A stretch of DNA of 64,000 bases from Antedon mediterranea (lineage: Eukaryota; Echinodermata; Crinoidea; Comatulida; Antedonidae), in NCBI RefSeq assembly GCF_964355755.1, contig NC_092678.1:7162922-7226921 (forward strand), given 5' to 3'. Shown here in pieces: positions 45,009 through 57,000 of the stretch (the stretch's first letter is position 1; each line of letters opens with the position of its first letter). The position numbers were made by a program, and so were the translations under genes. Under the pieces are notes generated by a model. That model ran no database searches. It had not been told where the DNA came from and saw only the letters and a list, made by a program, of their open reading frames with translations.

Positions 45009-48000
45009 CTAAAAGAAAAAGAAAAGTAATATGGTAAATGGTAGGCTATTACAAAGATAATGTCAGCAACGGTTCGGTTTTACGGTTACACAGCTACGTC
45101 GAAAAGTCATTATGCGCATGCTCAGCAATATACACTCATGCATAGGATATTATCTGTGTAGTCGCGTCATGAAAACGTTCGGCAATATTTGCTACTTGTT
45201 ACGTTGCGCTATTGGCGGCCACATTTTTATCTACAGGATAGTTGTAATGCATATAAATTCAAATTTATTAACATTCACCTTAACATCAAGGTATGGTTAT
45301 AAACAACATTTACAAAAATAAACAAAGATATAAAAGAAAAAGCAATAATAAAAACATTCAATGAGCATGTATGTTGCATAAAGGTCCCTCAGTATCAGGT
45401 GCACTGGAGGCCTGAATGGTGTTACGTCATGGCATGAATTAGGACATTATAGGTGACATCATGGAAATGGAATCGAATAGGTTGTATTATACATGGTTGT
45501 ATCAACGATTTCGGAGAGCCAGCTTGCATATGACTTCTGACTGACTGAACCGGACGCCCTGGGTTCGAACCCCATGGACATCTTTTGGTCAATGATTCAC
45601 AGCCATATCTGGCATTTATCTATGCTAGGTATAATTTTAGAAAATCTGGCATAATTTGAAAAACCAAATCAGCAGCATATTTTACAACAAATATAGCAAT
45701 ATTTTACCCAATCTAGAATAATTTTACCCAATCTAGCATAATTTGGCCGAAAACATGAACTCTGACACATTGATTTTGGCCAATTTTGACTGTAATTGTA
45801 TCTAGCATAATTTGGTGCTGCCACCTAGCATGATTGTATTATTGATTGACAGAAAGATTAGGTTCAATAATTATTGATCTCGTGCAATGGGCCCAACTAT
45901 CATGTAGTTAAAAATCTCATCAGCGGACGACTAATTACATGTATTAAACGCCATGTGTGCCAAAATGTTTATCTTTTTTTCAATAATCAAGCAGAATTTT
46001 CGATTTAAACGTACTAAACTAAACAAACCTGTTGATAATCTGTTTTGTAGGCCCTTTTGTGCCCAATATGCTCCTATCTCTTTGTAGTGGTAAGGATTTC
46101 CGTGTATTAAATGTAATGATTTTAAACGTCTGTTCAGTAAGTTATTCAATGTAATGCCCAGTCTATTAATCCATGAATTTGAAAAACTTGGAAACCAAAT
46201 GCTGTTTCTGTATTCCTTTATTGTATTTATAAATCTAGATTGTTGTACATTCGTCCGTAGGTTACCAAACCTAAAAAATAATACGTTAAACAAATTACTA
46301 GGTGAGTAGAGAGCTGAAAGAAGATTAATATCCGTTTTATCCATTAACATTAACATGTGGTTTTTTTATTCACAAAAATATATACATTAAAAATATACAG
46401 CTTGATAAACTTTCTATTTGCTATTTATGCTATATCAAGTATAGCAATTGCAAGCTATTTATTTGCTATTTATGCTATATATCAAGTACAGTATAGCAAT
46501 TGAACAGCTATTTATTTGCTATTTATGCTGTATCAAGTATAGCAATTGCAAGCTATGTATTTGCTATTTATGCTGTATTAAGTATAGCAATTGCAAGCTA
46601 TTTATTTGCTATTTATGCTGTATCAAGTATAGCAATTGCAAGCTATGTATTTGCTATTTATGCTGTATCAAGTATAGCAATTGCAAGCTATGTATTTGCT
46701 ATTTATGCTATATATCAAGTATAGCAATTGAACCGCTATTTATTTGCTATTTATGCTATATCAAGTATAGCAATTGAACAGCTATGCATTTGCTGTTTAT
46801 GCTATATCAAGTATAGCAATTGAACCGCTATTTATTTGCTATTTATGCTATATCAAGTATAGCAATTGAACAGCTATGCATTTGCTGTTTATGCTATATC
46901 AAGTATAGCAATTGAACAGCTATTTATTTGCTATTTATGCTGTATTAAGTATAGCAATTGCAAGCTATTTATTTGCTATTTATGCTGTATCAAGTATAGC
47001 AATTGCAAGCTATTTATTTGCTATTTATGCTGTATCAAGTATAGCAATTGAACAGCTATGTATTTGCTGTTTATGCTATATCAAGTATAGCAATTGAACA
47101 GATGTATTTGCTATTTATGCTGTATCAAGTATAGCAATTGAACAGATGTATTTGCTATTTATGCTGTATCAAGTATAACAATTGAACAGCTATGTATTTG
47201 CTGTTTATGCTGTATCAATAGCAATTGCAAGCTATTTTTTTGCTATTTATGCTGTATCAAGTATAGCAATTGCAAGCTATTTTTTTGCTATTTATGCTGT
47301 ATTAAGTATAGCAATTGCAAGCTATTTATTTCCTATCTATGTTAGGCCTATATCAAGTCAAGCATTGATAAACTTGGCTTTATCAGAACAAGAGCTGAAT
47401 GTTAATTATAAACCGCCCGGTGATATACTGAAATTTAATTAATTAATTAATTTGAAATGATAAGATTAGGAAATCTGTGAGAATAGGAGAGATTCGAACC
47501 CGGAACCTTCTGCTTGATATGCAGATGTCCTAACCATTACACCACATATATATGATATAATTTCCTCCTTTTATTATCATAATTATTATCCGGTAGTTTT
47601 TAATAATAGTCGATCAATAGAGGGCGTAATATTTCCAGCTTTGTTTAAAATAGTTATTTTTGCGGCGTTACGGATAAAAGGGGATTTTATTTTCTAGGAA
47701 AATATTGTTATATTATGATACCGGTAATAGAAAAGAAATAGACGTAGAGATGTACTTCCTGCTTCCGGAAGGTGGTTTGATTGTCCTGTGAAATCTATTT
47801 AGAAGATTTAATTTTCAGTCGATTCTCTGTTCTGCTATTTCCGAAGTATCATATGAATAATGGTAATACATCACATGCATCTAGGAGTAACCTGCTTCTT
47901 ACATGATACAGTCACCACATGTGATATATGCTTAAGATGCTGTATTACCAAATATTCATATAACTCGGAAATGGATACGTTGTGGATTTACACCACTGGG

Positions 48001-51000
48001 AATTATCAGTTCAAGTATTTCATTCAAAATACGGTCAGTTTTAATCAAAATGATTGTATCTAATTTTTACCCCAGTTTTATAGGCAAATTTCATGATACG
48101 ATGTCACATGTGAACACATTTTTTTATTTTTACTACCGTACTTATTCAAAAAATATTTATACAAAATAAAACATATACATTTAAAAATAGGATGTTAAAT
48201 TCATTTATTTACACAAAGCAAAATTTAAAATTTAAAATATGTAGCGAATAGTTTATGCATGTGTCTTCTAGAGAGACAAGACCATAATACATGGCTCCTG
48301 TCGCGTGCACAAATTTGAGTTAGTGTTTATCGACCAACCGACCGACAGACAGACCGATCAACCGACATAGTGAGCTGTAGAGTCGCGTTTGCACGCGACT
48401 AATACAATATTAATAAGCAGGGACAAAAAGGGGTTATGGGCGGTACATATTATACTAGATACTTTAGACAATCTGAATTCTGGTTTAAAACAATGTTCCT
48501 ACTTAAATATGAGATTGTATCATGATACAGACTTCACATGTGAAACACATGGGATGCTGTATTACGGAATTTGCATGGACACCAAACAGACCACTTACTT
48601 TTTTGTAATAATTGAAGGGTTCATTGTAGTTATATTACTGTTAACACCAGCATCTTCTTTAAATTGACCTATCGGCGGTGCATTACATCTGAAAATAAAT
48701 AACATAAGACTATAAAATAAGGCCAACGAAAATGTTTGTGCTTTACCTACCTCACGTGAGCCGCCTGTTTTATAGGCCTATGTATATTTTTTTAATTTAT
48801 TTTTATTTAATTGACAAAAAACAAAACAACAATATCCGATAAAATCGTAATATTCAATTACCGCAAGCGTACAGGAATAATTGTATTGTATTAAGTGGTT
48901 TCCTTAAAGTTAAAATATGTAAATATGAACCATTTATTCATTTTAAAGAGAGCATCTTGTCAGTTTATTTCAAATTGGTAGAATAAATCAATATTGTAAT
49001 AATAATTACGGACTTGAAATCAACACAAAAAAGTGCACATGGTGGTGCTAGTCGAAATTAGATGCGCCTGGACACTAACGAAAACTATATATTTTGGATG
49101 TTTTTCGTGGTGAATGATTTTGTTTATTATTTTGTTGTTATTTGTGAGAGAGCTTTGTTTTTATATGCTCAGAAATAGTATACAATACGTCACATTTACC
49201 TTTAAATAATAAATACATTGCAGCGGAAAGACTAATTGTTTTCCGTAATTGTGGTGGTAAGTTCAACATCATATCAAACATTTTGAATTCGTTTTGTTTG
49301 AGTGTGTATATTTTTATTCATTTTTTTTAGTTCAATGGTTTTTTATTTTTTACAATTTTTTTGTGGGAGCTTTGTTATCTTTGTTGCTAATGTTGTAATT
49401 AAATTGTGGTCTAGCTTTGTTTTGTTTTTGCTTTAAGCGGTGATACTTATTATTTACACATTTCGCGGATTCGAACTAGAATTGACTGAGCATTGATATA
49501 TAAATGGCCACGGCGTTTCACACACTGAGATATCCGTGATTTACGAAATACATTATGTTCAAAGATAGTGTAATTAATTAAAACTTCCACGACGCGATAA
49601 GTCGATACGGTTGGCCGGCTGCCGAGACTAAAAACTGTTTTAATTTGGCGGCTCGGCGTGGTATTTATAGATCCGGCCACTGCGGTACACATAATACAGG
49701 AGGTTGCGTAGTTGATACGTGACGTAACAATTCGCGAAACATGGTCCCCGAGACGTCAAATTACTGTTTTGTTCGACATAGTGTGTATCCTTTTTATAAA
49801 ATTCAGGAAAGTAATATTGTAACCTATCCTGTGCATAGAAACATCAGTGTGCCAAATGTAAGCATGTAACATTCAGCGGTTTCGGAGGAGATACGTAAAA
49901 TTACGCGAAAAATGTAGTAGCATTAATATATAGATTTTATCTAAATCACTTATGGCTACGAATCCACCAGGATCATTATGCATTATCATTGTGCATTTAC
50001 ACCTTTTAGTGTTTCCGGCTGGACCTGTACCTATCCGGATATGCAGCACAAGATGTTGATTGAGTTAAAAGTTGAATTGATTTTTTTAAAACCATAATGA
50101 CTAGGAAAAGGATATCGGTACATTTCGTAATTTGGTTGTGTGTCCTTTTATTATTAATAATATTATTCTGGATTTATAAAGCGCCTAATGTTGTGAAGCA
50201 AGTGCTGTAGGCCTACATATCATTTTGGATCAAACCCGTATGGAAACATACTCCTATAATGCAGCTATAGTAATCAGCGCAAAGTTGTGTCTTGACTTTA
50301 CCATGTATTTTTACATCTGGGTTGAAGGAACCAAACGTTAGTAAAGTGTCTTGCCCAAGGATACAACAATGCGAATCGAGCTCACGATCAGTAGCCCAAC
50401 GTCCAACAAACTGCGCCACAATATTTTAAAATTGTAGGCCTAAATATTAATACTAAAACACTCTTATAGTCAAAGCGATATATTGACTATAAAATTCATT
50501 TTTCCCTCTCAAAATTGCTAGCCGGTATTGTATTTTGACAACACAAACATTTCGTATATGTCATTGCATTCGTGCGGCAATTTTCAGTAAAATACTGTTA
50601 GGCCCCATTAACAACATAGTTAACGATAGTTAATGAGCACCGCCATCGTTTGTGAGATTATACTGTGGAGTTATTGGTAAGTCGGACAACAAACATATAC
50701 AAATGTAATTGTGATCATTTTGATTCTGATTGGATGAGTGCATACGACGAACAAACACAAACTCTCTCTCTCTCTCTTAATAATAGACTTGTATATATTT
50801 GATTGAAAACTCACCTTATAACGAAGTCAGCTTTATCGATTTCTTTGCCGCACTTACTTCCCTTTAATATCCCTCCATTACCCACAATGGAACATCTGTT
50901 GTAGGTATTATGATCAATGGTGTCCTGTAAAGACAAATGCTAATTATTTATAACCATTTTATTAACAAGCTCGTGAAATCTTTTCACATGATTTCTCCGT

Positions 51001-54000
51001 ACTGCATCTTATTTGTGTTTCTTCTTTAATTTTAAGCTTTAGTCTAGTCTACACTAGTTTGACAAAAAAAAATGTTCCTAAATATGGTAGTGATATGACA
51101 TCATCGTGTCCATATGGGCACGTCACATTTTTGATAAAGTTTGATAGTGTAGCCAGAAATTTAGGATCGTTCTGTTATACACATGGTCGCGTCACACCTT
51201 ATGGATATGACTAATGAATATTCATGTTTATGACGTTTCATGTGGGGTCCCCAACTTACGAAAAGAAATATCGGGCCAGTTCAGATTGCGTGTACAGCAA
51301 CTACATGCATATGATTAAAATCGATTAAAATAAATAAAATATGATTAAAATCGAATTTGAAGATTTAATATTTTGAACACAAGTTTCTTTGATACTTTGA
51401 TATTAGAGTTTCTTCACTTAAATTTAAAAAATAAAAACGTACTTTTGTCTGCAACAATTTATAAAATCTGTCGTCTATCTTGATTGTTCCCGTATTTAAC
51501 GTGCACTTAATTCTTTGAGATTTTTTCACATTTGTTCTGCTCATGACCATGTCTGCTTGAACTACACTTTTTAAATCGGATCTAGAAAAAAGAAAAGAAG
51601 ATTAAAATTAAAATATTATTGTGACTGAAAAGATCTAAAATATAAGCTTTTGTCGAAATGTTTGCATTTTATGTTTGCGTTTTGCAATTAATGTCAGTGG
51701 CGTTCAGTTGCTCGGAGTGTGTAGACACAGTTGAGTTGGAATGATTTCCGTGTCGACATAAACGCACATTTAATTTATCCTAGAAACACTGTTTGAATTC
51801 TTCTATTCTTTTCTTTCTTCTTCTCTTCTTTCTTTTCTTTCTTGACATACCATCGTTTTCTAAGGTATGTGTAATCGGAAAATCAAATAACAGTCTTTGT
51901 ATTCCTGTTCTCTGGCAGTTTAGTACAACAAAGCCTCAAATAGTGACTGTTGAAAAACGGAGATTGCAAACAAACGTTTGCTAATACGTGTAGTAGGCCT
52001 ACTGTAGTTGACGTTTGGAACAAATCAGCCATGAATCAAAGGACAGTGTGGTCAAACAGCAGATGGACAACTACCGTTGCAAATTAATTCAGGCCTTCCG
52101 CAAATAGCAGAGAATGTTTGCAGAGGTTTTGTACCTATATTTCTCCAGTACCATAGGAAGTATTTGGTAATAGAGGCCTACAACATTTCAGTTGCACGTG
52201 TTATTATCTTGCACGGTATCATATTCTATAACCTAACCCTTTACCTTAAATAAAAAATGAGATATCGTAATACAATAATTCCTATGATACTATGTAAATA
52301 TCGTAGTAGTGAAGATACAACACGGAGAATCAGGTTGAGTTTGCAAACTTGAGGAAATTTGGTAAATTTTTCTATTTTTCCCGCCTTTTCCCTTCCGGTT
52401 GACATGTCAGTTTAGTGATGGCACACAAGGCCATTATCATTATTCTCTCCTATCTCTTTCGTGTCTTGCAATTTGCTCGGCCTCCATCCATTTTCCCTTC
52501 TTTCTCATAAATACCACTGGTTCCGGTTCAAATTGGATCTCTGGATTTCTGTGTATGATTGAATTTAGATTTGAGTTTTACTGATGGCTGGATCTTTCTT
52601 AATCACCGTCCTGTTTCCGGGTGATGACGGCCCATTAACATATTCTCTCCATCTCTCCCGGCCGCTTTTTGGCGATTAGTTCTACCTCCATTCCATGATT
52701 CCCCTCTTCCCTTCTTTCCTGTTCAATCGTTTTTCTGTCCCCTCCCCCCTTTAATACGTGGGTTTTCATCTCCACTGGTTTCTGTTCAATGAAAAGTATT
52801 TTATCACTGTATATTTCTGTCTGATTAAATTTCAATTCTAATTTACTGTCACTTTATTTTCTGGATCTTTCTGATTGTCACCTCTCCTTTTTCCTGTTAA
52901 ATTGTTTGTCTCCACGTCACCTTTGGCCTGCCTTTCTTTCTTTTCTTTTCCGGTTGACATTACTCAGGTCAAACTACTATTGTCGATACTCCTTCAGTTT
53001 GATTTTGTAGCTGATTTCATTAAAATGAGTTTTGTTATTATTTTTAGCTGCAGCCTCAAGTTCTTATTTTGTTGGGCCATTCCCCAAGCACTTGTTTTGG
53101 AATTATATTAGCTTCTGATAAACTTTATTGAACAAACGCTTTTGTATCAGAGGCACACGTACAAGGCGATATAAAAACAAAAAGAAAAGTATCAAAAATA
53201 ACATTAAAATCTTAATTAGTAACAAGCGAATTATACAAGTAAAATGAAATAGTGCAAAAAACCCAAAATAATCTTACACAGACCAATACTTACACTTTAT
53301 AATGGAGTTAATGTTTAATATCTATTTATTATCATTATTTTTTTTTTTCACATTCACATCCATAAAAAAAATGTATAACAATTGTTTTGTATTTTGTATT
53401 TGTATTTTTTGTATTTTGTATTTATATTTGTCCTCAAGCTTAACTGGAAACTGAGGAAATTCATTTCATTTTGATGAAAAGTACTATGGCTTTGTAAATT
53501 TTATTTTACATGTATCTTTTAATATGAACTTCTCTAAAACTCTATTTATCTCGTTTCCATTTATTTTTTTTTTCTTCTTTTTTTTAATTATTGCTGTTTA
53601 TCTTCATTATTACCTCCGCCAATGAGGTTATATTTTTACCCCTGTATGTGGGCGTGTGTGTGTGTCTGTGAACAGCCTGGAGGCCACAGTTTTTAGCCGA
53701 TTCTCACCAAATTTTGTCACAATGATCTATGCCCCAAAAGCTCGGACGAGTTCGAATTTGAGGGGGAAAAGTAATAGGTCAAGGTCACAACTAACAAAAA
53801 ACTATTTTACTGCCTAGAGACCACAGTTTTTATTCGATTCTCACCAAACTTAGCCACAATAATCAATGACTCATCATATTATAATTGTGGTTAAATTTTG
53901 AAGGGTCAGGGTCAAAGATCAAGGTCCACAACAAAAAATATTAAAAAAAATAATTAAAAAAACCTCAGCGCGACTTGAACCAGCGATCTCAACTGTGAGA

Positions 54001-57000
54001 GGCTGGATACATAACCATTACACCAAACGCTTATCCACAACTTTGTAGTGTGCAGTTAGCCTATTTACACTTAGAACTAATACAAAAAAAATTTTTAAAT
54101 ATATATATAATATCCCGGGGACATTTTATGTAGTGAAATTTTACAGTAGGCGGAGGTTTGTACTCTCGGAATACCCTCTAGTTTTGTTTTTATTTTCGTT
54201 TAAGTACTTTGTTATTACCTCCGCCAAGGAGATTATATTTTGTATGCGATATTTATTTGTATGTTTGTCTGCTAGCAGGATAACGTCAAAACTAAAAGAC
54301 AGATCTTTTCCAAATTTAAACGACGGTTTGATATAATGGTCGCTGAAGATTCCATTAAATCCGGATCAAGGATTTTAATTCGGGAACACTTTTTAATTAA
54401 AATGGGCCTGAAATGGATTTTCGATTTTTTTCATTTTAGAATGATGTTTTGGGGGCTATTAGGTGTTGCTAGAATGTATATTGTTACAAAATATAAATTG
54501 GCCCTTTTGGGGAAAGCCCCATTTGAAAATCAAACAAATTCGCGGGTGACGTCACTTTAGGAATATATTCCTATCCCTTCAATGGAAAATTTTGCAGTTT
54601 TTTGGCTATAACTCTTGAATCTATGGAGTATTTTCTAAAAAATGCTTGTGCATTTGCAGAAACGTATTTAGAATTTTTTTAGATAAAATTATTACCGTAT
54701 AAACGGTTATTCATCGAGTAAATGACGATTTAAAATCTTAAAATCAACGTTTTTTTTCTGGCAATACCGAAGTTGGTCTGGCAACGTTGTCCGGGATGCG
54801 ATTTTTTTTTTCGTACATAAGTTGGGGACCCCTCATGAAACGTCACAAAATAAACATGAATAATTCATCAGTTAAATTTGTTGTTCCGTGTGCACCCAAG
54901 CGTATAGCAACAAGAAGTGATTACACAACTGCGATACGATTTTTTCTACAATTAATAGGCCTAGGAATAGGATTCTAGGTCAATTCACGTGATTGCCTTC
55001 GCGCACTCTTCTTACACACACACACTATGCAAAATGTGTCGAGGCTAATCGACAGCTAGGCAAGACATTAAACTAAGTAGTAATTGGACATAGCCCAAAG
55101 AAAGCTTAGACCCACAAGAATAAAGAATGTGTATAATTTGTGTACCTGTAATTTTTTTATTCTGCTATTTCATTATCAAACAATTTGCATGTACTCAAAG
55201 GAACTTTAAAAATGCGCGTATATGAACACATGAGATGGGAAGATTAGACCAACGAGAATAAAAAATGTATTTTTGTGTAATGTTTATTGTTTAATTTTGC
55301 TGACTTATTACTCGGACTATGTCATACCTAACTAACACACACGTCACACACACCAACACAGCTACTACTAGAATAGACATGGGTTTAGAGACTAGTAATT
55401 AGGCCTAATAGTATCAATAGAAACTATGATTTTAACACGTAATTCTTTAGTAATAAATTATATTAAAAACACCATAAACTAAAGGCTGATTATTTCGACA
55501 ATCCACACAAAACGCCGCTATTCTATTATGAAATCGCACGCGGCAACCACACAGCAGAGATAGGCCTAGAATCGTACCGCACTTGTGTAAACTTACTGTA
55601 ATCACTTCTTGTTGCTATACGCTTGGATGCACACGGAGCAAGAACATTTAACTGATGAATTATTCATGTTTATTTTGTGACGTTTCATGAGGGGGTCCCC
55701 AACTTATGTACGAAAAAAAAATCGCCTCCGGGCCCCCCTGAGTTTAGCTCTGAGCGCTCATAGCTGTTACGCTTGGATCAAGTCTATTTTTTAAAAAAAC
55801 CCATAATATATAATCACAATATCAAGACATGATCATGGCAGGTATCAAAACATTTGTAATTGTACATTGTCAAGAATGAAATAAAAGTGAGTGAATCTCA
55901 CAAAAGAAAAAAAAAACAACATTTCTCTTTATTTGCCTCGCTGGCTATACACACCAACAATATTATAATAAAATTCAATACATCATCATGAAGAAAACAT
56001 TTGTTATTCTTCCGTATTAATAATGACCACATGATTATTATAAGGCGTTTATATGAATATTTATATCTTTTTGTTAAAGGACCATATACTGGAAATAATT
56101 TATGTTTGTGTTTTCACTATTGTGTTTAATACGTTTTTAATTAAGAAAACCAATCAATACATCATACTAGTAGGCATCCTTAAACAGCAGCTGTTCTGGT
56201 CAAAATGGCGGTCGATTATATTAATTTCTCTCCATACTTTGTTTTGATATAAAAATGATTAATGCTAGATTTGCATAAATCCTAAACAATGTATAACATA
56301 ATCTTTTCACCTTCATACATGAACATTTAAAAGCATTGTACGGTAAGTCTACATCGATTTATCTCTCAACAAGTCGCTGATCTTAGCGTCACCCACCTTG
56401 ATGCAACTCTCTTTTTAAAGGCAAATTTACGCAGACGAAGATGGTAAGCGATAAACGGCAACCGGAAAACAAAAATATAAAATCTGTTATTCTTATGACC
56501 ACTTAACAAACGCGGAAACCCACTCAGGATTATAATACAGATTCTACGTGAGACAAACACGCTGTTTCCGCTTAAAGCGTGGTTCCCACTAGAACGCAAC
56601 GCAGCGACGTATCGACGCAAAGTGCTATAGGCCTACTGCGTAACACAAGTGGTAGTCTGGGCTCCAGACGGAGTTTTGTCTTAATATTAGTAAAAATATA
56701 AATATTTTTGCACATATGGCGTTTCATACGTGTATTACTTGAGTTGTATTTTCAGACAAAAATCGCGGTCGAAATAAAAACAAATAAATAAAAGACAATA
56801 AATACAGACTTGGGGCAAGTCTACACAAGTGGGAACCGACGACGCAATACGTGCGGCAAACATACAGGTTTGATTTCACGCAGGCGGGGGCAAACACAAT
56901 TATTAGATTAGGCATTTGCTTACGTTGCGTAGATTGCGTTACGTTGCGTCACTAGTGGGAACCAATCTTTAGGCCTATTACAATCACTGTCTCTCTGACT

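Noticed and set aside
45490-45600. Possible tRNA with GGGTTCGAACCCC T arm near 45560
   Set aside because: The T arm is good but no D arm or anticodon arm at proper spacing could be folded; at most a tRNA-like fragment.
46448-47442. Hydrophobic repeat proteins with [12 protein letters not shown] or [11 protein letters not shown] units
   Set aside because: They come from the 45-bp minisatellite in gene C intron 5; different frames of one repeat.
54336-54560. 74-codon plus-strand frame following the TACCTCCGCC repeat
   Set aside because: It is inside a common dispersed repeat body and has no splice or family support.
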